Shown here: one piece after another, positions 7,438-14,760 of the stretch
How positions within the stretch are numbered: the stretch's first letter is position 1
Layout: each line of letters starts with the position of its first letter
NCBI GenBank assembly: GCA_030431185.1
Contig: JAUIJO010000020.1
Coordinates: 1 to 19,258 of the forward strand
Origin: Gammaproteobacteria bacterium
GTDB lineage: Bacteria; Pseudomonadota; Gammaproteobacteria; Xanthomonadales; Xanthomonadaceae
Direction: 5' to 3'
DNA: 19,258 nt
Translations under genes and position numbers: made by a program
Notes under the pieces: model-generated
The model's input: the letters and a program-made list of their open reading frames with translations, nothing else
The model's database searches: none
Told to the model about the DNA's origin: nothing

Positions 7438-7655
7438 CGGCCCGATCCGGGACGGTGGTTGAAACGGGAATCCGGTGCGCCGGACCGGCTCCACGCCAGT
7501 GGAGCCCCGGTCGGCAATTCCGGAGCTGCCCCCGCAACGGTAGGCGAGACAAGGTCCGCACGCAGCCACTGTGCTTGATGCATGGGAAGGCGCGGACCGG
7601 GAGCCGGCGACGCCATGTCGCGCGGTTCCGCTCGCAAGCCCGGAGACCGGCCACA
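7438..7655 (+). ncRNA. Cobalamin (adenosylcobalamin) riboswitch
   Basis: The conserved segments of the B12 riboswitch occur in order. GGTGGTTGAAACGGGAATCC begins at 7454 and runs into GGTG. CCGGAGCTGCCCCCGCAACG begins at 7520 and is followed by GTA. The B12-box core GCAGCCACTG is at 7562-7571, TGGGAAGG is at 7583-7590, and AGCCCGGAGACCGGCC closes the structure at 7637-7652. GGCC at 7439-7442 and GGCC at 7649-7652 can contribute to the closing P1 helix. The outer limits are approximate. The element lies between clpB and btuB in the sense direction and should repress btuB, and probably the operon, when adenosylcobalamin is abundant. The length of about 215 bases is typical for the class. Confidence 0.96.
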
Positions 7656-7692
7656 GGCATGACCCGACATGCGGTGGGCGATGTCACGGGCA

Positions 7693-7707
7693 GCACGTTC
7701 TTCGTGC
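7693..7707 (+). promoter_or_regulatory. Small hairpin in the riboswitch expression platform
   Basis: GCACG (7693-7697), a TTCTT loop and CGTGC (7703-7707) form a 5-base stem between the aptamer and the btuB start. No T-tract follows, so it does not look like a terminator. It may simply organise the leader. Confidence 0.35.
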
Positions 7708-7718
7708 CGTCTCGATCC

Positions 7719-7773
7719 CTCCTTCCGCCTGTCCATTCCCATGCCATCCGCGCGGGCAGGCGCGGTGAAGGAG
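7719..7773 (+). promoter_or_regulatory. Putative Shine-Dalgarno sequestering helix of the riboswitch
   Basis: CTCCTTC (7719-7725) is the exact reverse complement of the btuB ribosome binding site GAAGGAG (7767-7773). The enclosed loop holds a further 6-base hairpin, CCGCGC-GGGCAG-GCGCGG (7748-7765), directly against the Shine-Dalgarno, which would compact the structure. The 5' strand also overlaps CCTTCC (7721-7726), complementary to GGAAGG (7585-7590) in the conserved aptamer core, which offers an alternative pairing. This predicts translational repression on ligand binding, a known mode for B12 riboswitches. The pairings were found by eye and not folded. Confidence 0.6.
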
Positions 7774-7778
7774 TTCGT

Positions 7779-9641
7779 GTGCATCGCAGCCGTACCGTAT
7801 CCCGTCGCGCCATCCTGGCGACGACGCTTTCCCTCGTCGCCCTCCCGATGGCCCCCGCGCTTGCCGAAGGCGCCGCGACCGACCTCGACAACGTGGTGGT
7901 CACCGCCACCCGGACCGCCCGGACGCAGGACCAGACCCACGCTTCGGTCAGCGTGATCGAACGCGAAGAAATCGAACGCCTGCAGCCGGCCTCGTTGCCC
8001 GACCTGTTGCGCGGGCGCGCCGGCGTGTCCCTGGCCAACAACGGGGGACCGGGCAAGTCGACTTCGCTGTTCCTGCGCGGCACCGAATCCGACCACGTGC
8101 TGGTGCTCGTGGACGGCGTCAAGATCGGCTCGGCGACCAGCGGCGGCGCCGCCCTGCAGGACATCCCGGTCGAGCAGATCGAACGGATCGAAATCGTCCG
8201 TGGCCCGTTCTCCAGCCTGTACGGATCGGAGGCCATCGGCGGTGTCGTGCAGGTCTTCACCCGCCGTCCGCAGGGGCCCTTCGAACCGAACGCACGCATC
8301 GCCGCCGGCAGCGACGACACCTGGCGCGTCGCCGCCGGCGTGGGCGGACGCAGTGCCGGCGCGGTGGCCGGCGGGGCCGGTGGCTGGTATTCGCTGCAGG
8401 CCGCCCATGAGTCCACCGAAGGCATCGACGCCTATCGCGGCACCCGCAACGCCGATCCCGACCGCGACGGCTACCGCAACAGTTCGTTCACCGCGCAGGG
8501 CGGTTACCGCTTCGACGAGCGCTGGGACGGGGACCTGCGCGTGTTCCAGGCCGAGGGCGAAAACGAGTACGACGGCGGCCCGGCGAGCGAATCCGGGTTC
8601 ACCGAGCGCGTCATCGGCGCGCGCCTGCGCTATGCGCCGTCCGCGCGCGCGGCTTTCACCCTCAGCGCCGGAACCAGCGCCGACCTGAGCGAGAACTACT
8701 TCGACGGCGTGTTCAACTCGCGCTTCGACACCCGCCGCGAGCTCGGCGGCCTGCAGGCCGACCTGGGCCTGGGCAGCGGCCTGTTGACGCTGGGTTTCGA
8801 CTGGCAACGCGACGAGATCGAGAGCAGCGAGGCCTATGCGCGCGACCAGCGCGTCAACCGCGGCCTGTTCGGGCAGTGGCAGCAGGCCTTCGGCACGCAA
8901 TCGCTGCAGGCCAGCCTGCGCCGCGACGACGACGGCCAGTTCGGCGGGGAGACCACCGGCAGCGTGCTCTGGGGCTGGGATTTCACCCCGGCGATGCGAT
9001 TGACGGCCAGCTACGGCACCGGTTTCAAGGCGCCGACCTTCAACGAGCTCTACTACCCCGGCTACGGCAATCCCGAGCTGGGTCCGGAGACCTCGCGCAG
9101 CGTCGAGCTCGGCCTGCGCGGCGAACAGGCCTGGGGCCATTGGTCGTTGAATGGCTTCCAGACCCAGATCGACGACATGATCGCCTACGACGCCGATTTC
9201 GGTCCGTTTGGCGGCCCCGACAACGTCGATCGCGCGCGGATCCGGGGCATGGAGGCCGTCGTCGACACCGTCGTGGCCGGCTGGGACCTGCGCGGCAGCG
9301 CCACCTGGCTCGACCCGGAGAACGACGCCGACAGCGCCGGCAAGGTGTTGCCGCGTCGCGCCCGCCAAAGCGCGCGGATCGACCTGGACCGTCGCTTCGG
9401 CGCCGTCAGTGGCGGCGCTTCGCTGACCGCCGCGGGGGCGCGCTACGACAACCTGGCCAACACGCGTCGCATGGGCGGCTATGGCCTGCTCGACCTGCGC
9501 GTGGCCTACGCGCTGGCCGAGGCCTGGGAGCTGCGCCTGTCGCTCGACAACGTGTTCGACAAGTCCTACGAAACAGCCATGTTCTACAACCAGCCCGGCC
9601 GGACCTGGTTGCTGGGCCTGCGCTGGCATCCCGCCCGCTGA
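7779..9641 (+). CDS. btuB: TonB-dependent vitamin B12 outer-membrane receptor BtuB
   Basis: This is a 620-residue TonB-dependent receptor. The GTG at 7779 is chosen for its GAAGGAG Shine-Dalgarno five bases upstream and the signal peptide it creates: a basic RSRTVSRR start, a hydrophobic core and ALA before EGAAT. A TonB box (DNVVVTA) follows the cleavage site. The plug domain holds DLLRGRAGVSL, FLRGTESDHVLVLVDGVKI, IERIEIVRGPFSSLYGSEAI and GGVVQVFTRRP. The 22-strand barrel includes SYGTGFKAPTFNELYYP and a final RTWLLGLRW strand. BtuB imports corrinoids across the outer membrane using TonB energy. It is the first gene after the riboswitch and heads a corrinoid operon, which makes B12 the likely ligand. 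The C-terminus runs four residues past the last aromatic (RWHPAR), which is unusual for an outer-membrane barrel. The signal also carries a SRR triplet, but a Tat route would be unexpected. Confidence 0.94.
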   Translation: MHRSRTVSRRAILATTLSLVALPMAPALAEGAATDLDNVVVTATRTARTQDQTHASVSVIEREEIERLQPASLPDLLRGRAGVSLANNGGPGKSTSLFLRGTESDHVLVLVDGVKIGSATSGGAALQDIPVEQIERIEIVRGPFSSLYGSEAIGGVVQVFTRRPQGPFEPNARIAAGSDDTWRVAAGVGGRSAGAVAGGAGGWYSLQAAHESTEGIDAYRGTRNADPDRDGYRNSSFTAQGGYRFDERWDGDLRVFQAEGENEYDGGPASESGFTERVIGARLRYAPSARAAFTLSAGTSADLSENYFDGVFNSRFDTRRELGGLQADLGLGSGLLTLGFDWQRDEIESSEAYARDQRVNRGLFGQWQQAFGTQSLQASLRRDDDGQFGGETTGSVLWGWDFTPAMRLTASYGTGFKAPTFNELYYPGYGNPELGPETSRSVELGLRGEQAWGHWSLNGFQTQIDDMIAYDADFGPFGGPDNVDRARIRGMEAVVDTVVAGWDLRGSATWLDPENDADSAGKVLPRRARQSARIDLDRRFGAVSGGASLTAAGARYDNLANTRRMGGYGLLDLRVAYALAEAWELRLSLDNVFDKSYETAMFYNQPGRTWLLGLRWHPAR

Positions 9642-9679
9642 GCGGACACCGCCCTCCCTCCACCACCACGAGGTCTGCC

Positions 9680-10255
9680 ATGAAACCGCTGTCCAACCCG
9701 ATCAACCTGGGCCTGTTCGCGGCGTTCTCCGCCCTGATGGTCGCCACGCGCTTCCATCACTTCGGCGACGCGCTGCACCTGCCCGATGCGTCGATGGCGC
9801 TGTTCTTCCTCGGCGGGCTGTACCTGCGCCGGCACTGGCAGTTCGTCGCGATGCTGGCGCTTGCGGTGGCGATCGACTGGGCGGCGGTGTCGCTCGCCGG
9901 CGTCAGCGACTTCTGCATCACCCCGGCCTATGCGTTCCTGCTGCCCGCCTACGCGGTGCTCTGGTACGGCGGCCGGCTGTACTCGCCCCGCCTCCGCGCG
10001 GGCAACCGGGCGCTGTGGGGCGCCGCGGCGGTGGGGCTGCTCGCGGCCAGCCTGTCGTTCGTGGTCTCCAATGGCGCGTTCTACTGGTTGGGCGGCCGCT
10101 ATGCGGAGCCGCACTTCGCCGAGTACGTCGCGCGCCTGTGGCAATGGGGGCCGCTCTTCGTGCGCACCACGATGACGTACGTCGTCGTCGCCCTGGCCGT
10201 GCACGCGGGCCTGGCCCTGGCCACCCGCGAGCGACGTGCATCGGGTACCGTCTGA
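9680..10255 (+). CDS. Small polytopic membrane protein A of the cobalamin operon (function unknown)
   Basis: This 191-residue protein has about five to six hydrophobic segments (roughly 8-23, 38-50, 53-73, 80-96, 112-130 and 163-181). A GAGGT Shine-Dalgarno lies five bases before the ATG. I recognise no characterised family with confidence; the size and membrane count are like S-components of ECF vitamin transporters or DUF6580-like proteins, but no ECF ATPase or T-component is nearby. Motifs include ALMVATR (18-24), LPDASMALFFLGG (34-46), DFCITPAY (77-84), AYAVLWYGGRLY (90-101) and GGRY (138-141). It is a paralogue of the next gene. It lies 38 bases after btuB and under the B12 riboswitch, so a role in moving corrinoid or cobalt across the inner membrane is a reasonable inference, not shown by sequence. 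Confidence 0.8.
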   Translation: MKPLSNPINLGLFAAFSALMVATRFHHFGDALHLPDASMALFFLGGLYLRRHWQFVAMLALAVAIDWAAVSLAGVSDFCITPAYAFLLPAYAVLWYGGRLYSPRLRAGNRALWGAAAVGLLAASLSFVVSNGAFYWLGGRYAEPHFAEYVARLWQWGPLFVRTTMTYVVVALAVHAGLALATRERRASGTV

Positions 10256-10271
10256 CATCGAGGAGAACCGC

Positions 10272-10880
10272 ATGGAAACCCTGACCGTACGGAAGTCGAC
10301 CCTTCCCATCGCATCCGTCCGCGACCAGTGGGCGGTCGGCATGGGCCTGGTGGCCCTGATGGTGGCCACCCGCGGGCAGCATTTCGCCAGCGTCGATGCC
10401 TTGCCCAGCGCATCCTGGGCGATCTTCTTCCTCGCCGGCGCCCTGTTGCGGCCCCTGTGGACGTTGCCCGCATTCTTCGTGTTGTCGAGCGCGCTCGACC
10501 TGGGCAGCTACGCGGCCGGCACCATCACTGACTGGTGCCTGTCGCCGGCCTACTGGGCGCTCGCGCTGGCGTACGCCAGCCTGTGGCTGGGCGGGCGCGC
10601 GTACCGCGACCTGCACCGCGATGGCATGCGGGACGTGCCGCGCCTGGCGCTGGCCCTGCTGGCGTCCGGCAGCGTGGCCTACCTGTTCTCCAAGGGCGGC
10701 TACTGGTTCTTCTCCGGCCGTTATCCCGATCCGACGTTGCAGGGATTCATCGCCCGCATCCCCGCCTACTACCCGCGCGCGCTGGGCACGTTGGCCGGCT
10801 ATGTCGGCGCGGCGTTCGCCCTGCGCGCCGCATGGCGCGTCGCCATGCGGTCCGGGGCGATGGGCGAGGCGCGCTCGTGA
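10272..10880 (+). CDS. Small polytopic membrane protein B, tandem paralogue of A (function unknown)
   Basis: This 202-residue protein begins at an ATG six bases after a GAGGAG Shine-Dalgarno; the in-frame ATG at 10236 lies inside the previous gene and lacks such a site. It aligns with protein A without gaps at a constant 10-residue offset. By hand count 61 of 170 positions are identical, including ALMVATR (28-34), His37-Phe38, LPSAS (44-48), FFL (52-54), Asp76, Asp87, Cys89, PAY (92-94), AYA.LW.GGR.Y (100-111) and GRY (149-151). It has about six hydrophobic segments. The pair probably arose by tandem duplication and may act as a heterodimer. Its stop overlaps the cobO GTG start, tying it to corrinoid adenosylation. 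Corrinoid or cobalt transport is the favoured hypothesis, with no direct motif evidence. Confidence 0.8.
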   Translation: METLTVRKSTLPIASVRDQWAVGMGLVALMVATRGQHFASVDALPSASWAIFFLAGALLRPLWTLPAFFVLSSALDLGSYAAGTITDWCLSPAYWALALAYASLWLGGRAYRDLHRDGMRDVPRLALALLASGSVAYLFSKGGYWFFSGRYPDPTLQGFIARIPAYYPRALGTLAGYVGAAFALRAAWRVAMRSGAMGEARS

Positions 10881-11515
10881 GCCGCGGCTCGGAACGCCTG
10901 GGGCGTACCGAGGAAGCGCATTACCGCGAGCGGGCCCAGCGCAAGAAGGAACTCGTCGACCGGCGCATCGCCCGGGCGACCATCGACCGCGGGGTGCTGG
11001 TGGTCAATACGGGCAACGGCAAGGGCAAGAGCTCCTCGGGCTTCGGCATGTTGGCGCGCTCGCTCGGCCACGGATTCAACTGCGGGGTGGTGCAGTTCAT
11101 CAAGGGCAGTTTCAGCACCGGCGAGGACCTGTTTTTCCGTCGCTTCGGCGAAGCCTTCGCCGACCGGCTGGAGTACCACGTGATGGGCGAGGGCTTCACC
11201 TGGGAGACCCAGGACCGCGACCGCGACATCGCCGCGGCGTCGGCCGCCTGGGAGATCGCCGCGCGCATGCTGGCCGATCCGGCCTTCGATTTCGTGCTGC
11301 TGGACGAACTCAACATCGCGCTCAACAAGGACTACCTCCCACTGGATGCGGTCCTGGCCGCGGTCGCCGCGCGCCCGGAACGCCAGCACGTGGTGATCAC
11401 CGGGCGCGGTGCTCCCGAGGCACTGGTGGAGGCCGCCGACACGGTCACCGAGATGCGCCTGGTCAAGCATGCGTTCAAGGCCGGCATCAAGGCGCAGCAC
11501 GGGATCGAGCTGTGA
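10877..11515 (+). CDS. cobO: Corrinoid (cob(I)yrinic acid a,c-diamide) adenosyltransferase CobO/BtuR
   Basis: This is a 212-residue CobA/CobO/BtuR-type ATP:corrinoid adenosyltransferase, a usual length for the family. The unusual P-loop TGNGKGKSS at residues 45-53 is diagnostic, followed by a GFGMLARSLGHG helix, VVQFIKG and the Walker-B-like FVLLDELNIAL. The C-terminal block HVVITGRGAP and VTEMRLVKHAFKAGIKAQ.GIE also matches the family. The enzyme transfers the 5'-deoxyadenosyl group from ATP to the reduced cobalt of incoming or intermediate corrinoids in the cytoplasm. The start is a GTG at 10877 that overlaps the stop of the preceding membrane-protein gene in a GTGA quartet, so translation is probably coupled. 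Its product would be a substrate for the downstream amidation and assembly enzymes. Confidence 0.95.
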   Translation: MSRGSERLGRTEEAHYRERAQRKKELVDRRIARATIDRGVLVVNTGNGKGKSSSGFGMLARSLGHGFNCGVVQFIKGSFSTGEDLFFRRFGEAFADRLEYHVMGEGFTWETQDRDRDIAAASAAWEIAARMLADPAFDFVLLDELNIALNKDYLPLDAVLAAVAARPERQHVVITGRGAPEALVEAADTVTEMRLVKHAFKAGIKAQHGIEL

Positions 11516-12813
11516 GCGGCGTCGGCCCTCGCGGGTGTCCGGCGCTGCTGGTGTCCGCGCCGGCCTCGGGACAAGGCAAGACCAGCGTGACCGCCGCGCT
11601 GGCCCGCTGGCACGCGCGGCAGGGCAGGCGGGTGAGGGTGTTCAAGACCGGACCGGATTTCCTCGATCCGATGGTGCTCGAACGCGCCTGCGGCGCCCCG
11701 GTCGAGCAACTGGACCTGTGGATGTGCGGTGAGTCGGACGTGCGCGCGCGCCTGCATGCCGCCGCCGCGGAGGCCGACCTGATCCTGGTCGAAGGCGTGA
11801 TGGGCCTCTACGACGGCGAGCCGTCCAGCGCCGACCTGGCGATGGCGCTGGGCCTGCCGGTGCTGGCCGTGATCGACGGCGCGGCCATGGCGCAGACCTT
11901 CGGCGCCCTGGCCACGGGACTGGCGCGTTATCGCGGCGGCCTGCGCGTGCACGGGGTGGCGGCCAACCGCATCGGCAGCGCACACCATGCGAGCCTGTTG
12001 CGCGAGAGCCTGCCGCCGGAGCTGCATTGGCTGGGCGCACTGCCGCGCAGTGCCGGCATCGCCTTGCCCGAGCGCCACCTGGGCCTGGTCGCGGCCGGCG
12101 AGCTGGACGACCTCGACGCGCGCCTGGATGCGCTGGCAGATGCCTGGAGCGAACATGCCGCCACCGGGCTGCCGCCCGCGGTCGACTTCGCGCCCGCCGA
12201 ACGCCTGCCGGTGCCGCGCACGCTGGCGGGCCGCCGCATCGCCGTCGCGCGCGACGCCGCGTTCTGTTTCCTGTATCCGGCCAACCTCGACCTGCTGCGC
12301 GAGGCGGGGGCCGAGCTGTGCTTCTTCTCGCCGGTGGCCGGCGACGCGCTGCCCGCGTGCGACGCCGCCTGGTTGCCCGGCGGCTATCCCGAGCTGCACC
12401 TGGACGCGTTGTCGGCGAACACCCGGCTGCATGCGGACCTGCACGCCCATCGCGACGGCGGCAAGCCGCTGCTCGCCGAATGCGGCGGCCTGTTGTTCGC
12501 GCTCGAACGCTTGACCGATCGCGACGGTGCGTCCGCGACCATGGCCGGACTGCTGGCGGGCCAGGCAACGATGCAGAAGCGCTTCGCGGCGCTGGGCATG
12601 CAGGAAATCGAGTTGCCGGAGGGCCGCCTGCGTGGCCACAGCTTCCACTATGCCCGCGCCGACATCGCGGCCGAGCCACTGGCGCATGCGCGCAATCCCA
12701 ACGGAGGCCCGACCGCCGAAGCGGTGTACCGGCACCGCGCGATGACGGCGAGTTTCGTGCACCTGTATTTCCCGTCCAATCCGGTGGCGGCCACCGCCCT
12801 GTTCCGCCCATGA
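11512..12813 (+). CDS. cobB: Cobyrinate a,c-diamide synthase CobB/CbiA
   Basis: This is a 433-residue glutamine-dependent amidotransferase of the CobB/CbiA family. The N-terminal dethiobiotin-synthetase-like ATPase domain has the P-loop SAPASGQGKTSV (15-26), FKTGPDFLDP (44-53) and LVEGVMGLYDG (92-102). The C-terminal type-1 amidotransferase domain has WLPGGYPELH and the nucleophile Cys324 in LAECGGLLFAL, with a later GHSFHYA block that is typical of the family. It amidates the a and c carboxylates of cobyrinate or hydrogenobyrinate using glutamine and ATP. The start is a GTG in a GTGA overlap with cobO, and an ATGA overlap joins it to cbiB. Because no ring-building genes are in the window, this enzyme may act on scavenged cobyrinate-type corrinoids or on a product of genes elsewhere. 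Confidence 0.95.
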   Translation: MSGVGPRGCPALLVSAPASGQGKTSVTAALARWHARQGRRVRVFKTGPDFLDPMVLERACGAPVEQLDLWMCGESDVRARLHAAAAEADLILVEGVMGLYDGEPSSADLAMALGLPVLAVIDGAAMAQTFGALATGLARYRGGLRVHGVAANRIGSAHHASLLRESLPPELHWLGALPRSAGIALPERHLGLVAAGELDDLDARLDALADAWSEHAATGLPPAVDFAPAERLPVPRTLAGRRIAVARDAAFCFLYPANLDLLREAGAELCFFSPVAGDALPACDAAWLPGGYPELHLDALSANTRLHADLHAHRDGGKPLLAECGGLLFALERLTDRDGASATMAGLLAGQATMQKRFAALGMQEIELPEGRLRGHSFHYARADIAAEPLAHARNPNGGPTAEAVYRHRAMTASFVHLYFPSNPVAATALFRP

Positions 12814-13760
12814 GCGCCCCCTTCGTCCTGCTGGCGATGGTCGTGGGACTGCTGCTGGACGCGGCGCTCGGCGAGCCGCGTCGCTGGCATCCGCTGGTGG
12901 GCTTCGGGCGTTGGACGCGCCTGGTCGAGCGCGCATTGCGCCACCCGTCCCGGGGCAGGGGCGTGCTCGCGTGGCTGTTCGCGGTGCTGCCGGTCTTCAC
13001 CGCGGTCACCGCGATCGCCCTGCTCGCCGCGTGGGCGTCGCCCTGGGCCTTGGTGGCGGTCGATATCGCCTGCCTGTACTTCGCGCTCGGACTGCGCAGC
13101 CTGGGCGAGCATGCGCGGCCCGTCGCGCAGGCCTTGCGGGCGGGCGACCTTGGTGCCGCGCGCGTCGCGGTCGGGCGCATGGTGAGTCGGGATACCGACG
13201 CACTCGATGCCACCGCCGTCGCGGCGGCGGCGACCGAGTCGGTGCTCGAGAACGGCAACGACGCCGTGTTCGGCGCCCTGTTCTGGTACCTGGTGCTGGG
13301 CGCGCCCGGCGCCGTGCTGTACCGGCTCGCCAATACCCTGGACGCGATGTGGGGATACCGCACCCCGCGATACGAACGTTTCGGCTGGGCCGCCGCCCGC
13401 GTCGACGACGCGTTGAACTGGCTGCCCGCGCGGCTGACGGCGCTGGCCTATGCCAGCGTGGGCCGGACACGCGCGGCGCTGCGCTGCTGGCACTCGCAGG
13501 CGCGGGCCTGGGACAGTCCGAATGCCGGACCGGTGATGGCCGCCGGCGCGGGAGCGCTGGGCGTGCGCCTCGGCGGCCCGGCCCCGTACAACGGTCACCA
13601 GGAAGACCGGCCGGAGCTGGGCGAGGGCGCCGCGCCCGATGCCGGCGCCATCGATGCCAGCCTGCGACTCGCGCGGCGTGCCACCCTGCTGTGGGTGGGG
13701 ATCGTCGCACTGTGCGTGCTCGGGGTCGCCCTCTTCGCTGGAAGCGCGCGCCATGCTTGA
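12810..13760 (+). CDS. cbiB: Adenosylcobinamide-phosphate synthase CbiB (CobD)
   Basis: This is a 316-residue integral membrane protein with the CbiB/CobD family pattern. It shows LLLDAALGEPRRWHPLVGFG at residues 14-33, a VSRDTDALD motif, ATESVLENGNDAVFGALFWY, LANTLDAMWGYR and the late block PAPYNGHQEDRPELGEG. Hydrophobic segments lie near the start, at about 50-92, in the middle around 150-170 and at the C-terminus (about 292-310). CbiB attaches aminopropanol or its phosphate, made from threonine by the next gene, to the f side chain of adenosylcobyric acid at the inner membrane. The start is an ATGA overlap with cobB. The 3' end overlaps the decarboxylase gene by eight bases, which links the enzyme with the source of its substrate. 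Confidence 0.95.
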   Translation: MSAPFVLLAMVVGLLLDAALGEPRRWHPLVGFGRWTRLVERALRHPSRGRGVLAWLFAVLPVFTAVTAIALLAAWASPWALVAVDIACLYFALGLRSLGEHARPVAQALRAGDLGAARVAVGRMVSRDTDALDATAVAAAATESVLENGNDAVFGALFWYLVLGAPGAVLYRLANTLDAMWGYRTPRYERFGWAAARVDDALNWLPARLTALAYASVGRTRAALRCWHSQARAWDSPNAGPVMAAGAGALGVRLGGPAPYNGHQEDRPELGEGAAPDAGAIDASLRLARRATLLWVGIVALCVLGVALFAGSARHA

Positions 13761-14760
13761 GCACGGCGGGCGCCTGCGACGCGCCGCACGCGAGTACGGG
13801 ATCCCCCTGGCGGACTGGCTCGACCTGTCGACCGGCGTCAGTCCGTTCGCGTGGCCGGTGCCACCGATCCCGCCCTCGGCATGGCAGCGCCTGCCCGAGG
13901 ACGAGGATGGGCTGGTCGAGGCCGCGCGGCACTACTACGACGCGCCCGGGGTGCTGCCGGTCGCCGGATCGCAGGCGGCGATACAGGTGCTGCCTCGCCT
14001 GCGGGCGCGCTCGGTGGTGGGCGTGATCGCGCCCGGGTACGCCGAGCACGCACACGCGTGGCGCATGGCCGGGCACGAGGTCGTCCGCCTTCCCGCCGTC
14101 GAGTTGCTCATGCAGGCCGAACGCTTCGACGTCGTCGTGCTGATCCATCCGAACAATCCCGGGGGCGACCGTTTCGATCGCAGCGCGCTGCTCGAGCTGC
14201 ACGGGCGGCTCGCGGCGCGGGGCGGCTGGCTCGTCGTCGACGAGGCCTTCATCGATGCCACGCCGCGCCAGAGCCTGTGCCGCGACAGCCATCGGGAGGG
14301 GCTGGTGGTGCTGCGTTCGGTCGGCAAGTTCTTCGGCCTGGCGGGTGCGCGCGCCGGCTTCGTCTGCGCGGCGCCGGCGCTGCTCGAAGCGCTGCGCGAG
14401 CGCCTGGGGCCGTGGACGCTGTCGGGCCCGACGCGCCATGTCCTCCAGCACGCGCTGGCGGACGTCGCGTGGCAGCAGGCTGCGCGCGCGCGGCTGCTGG
14501 CGGCCGGCGCACGCCTGGGCGACACCTTCGACAGCGCCGGCCTTCGCGAAGGGGCCGGCTGCGCATACTTCCAATGGCGCCGCCATGCCCGGGCGGCGGC
14601 GCTCCACGACGCCCTGGCGCACGAAGGCGTGCTGCTGCGGCTGTTCGCCGGCGACGAGGCAACGCCGCCGAGCGTGCGCGCGGGACTGCCTGCCGACGAC
14701 GCCGGCTTCCAGCGGCTGCGGGACGCGCTTGCGCGGGCCCTGCGGGGGCTGTCGGCATGA
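13753..14760 (+). CDS. cobC: L-threonine-O-3-phosphate decarboxylase (P. denitrificans CobC / Salmonella CobD type)
   Basis: This 335-residue fold-type-I PLP enzyme is close to histidinol-phosphate aminotransferases. The N-terminal HGGRLRRAAREYGIPL and LDLSTGVSPFAWP are characteristic of the cobalamin-specific decarboxylase. HPNNPGG (132-138), VVDEAF with the pyridine-binding Asp163, and SVGKFFGLAGARAGF with the PLP lysine at 192 complete the active site. The enzyme converts L-threonine phosphate to (R)-1-amino-2-propanol phosphate, the linker used by CbiB, whose gene it overlaps by eight bases. It ends in an ATGA overlap with cobQ. The symbol cobC is ambiguous: it also names the phosphatase gene downstream in Salmonella usage. 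A threonine kinase (PduX-like) is not in the window. Confidence 0.92.
   Translation: MLEHGGRLRRAAREYGIPLADWLDLSTGVSPFAWPVPPIPPSAWQRLPEDEDGLVEAARHYYDAPGVLPVAGSQAAIQVLPRLRARSVVGVIAPGYAEHAHAWRMAGHEVVRLPAVELLMQAERFDVVVLIHPNNPGGDRFDRSALLELHGRLAARGGWLVVDEAFIDATPRQSLCRDSHREGLVVLRSVGKFFGLAGARAGFVCAAPALLEALRERLGPWTLSGPTRHVLQHALADVAWQQAARARLLAAGARLGDTFDSAGLREGAGCAYFQWRRHARAAALHDALAHEGVLLRLFAGDEATPPSVRAGLPADDAGFQRLRDALARALRGLSA

Noticed and set aside
7455..7778. Open frame upstream of btuB through the riboswitch, including possible leader peptides
   Set aside because: The sequence is explained by conserved riboswitch segments. The Shine-Dalgarno and signal peptide point to the GTG at 7779.
7795..7818. 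Twin-arginine (Tat) signal in BtuB
   Set aside because: SRRAIL only loosely fits the Tat motif, and TonB-dependent receptors use the Sec and Bam route.
4980..9629. A minus-strand open frame of over 1,500 codons across clpB and btuB
   Set aside because: It is antisense to two clear genes and crosses the riboswitch. Its His/Gln/Arg/Ala/Val-rich composition is the usual shadow of GC-rich coding DNA, and no domain is recognisable.
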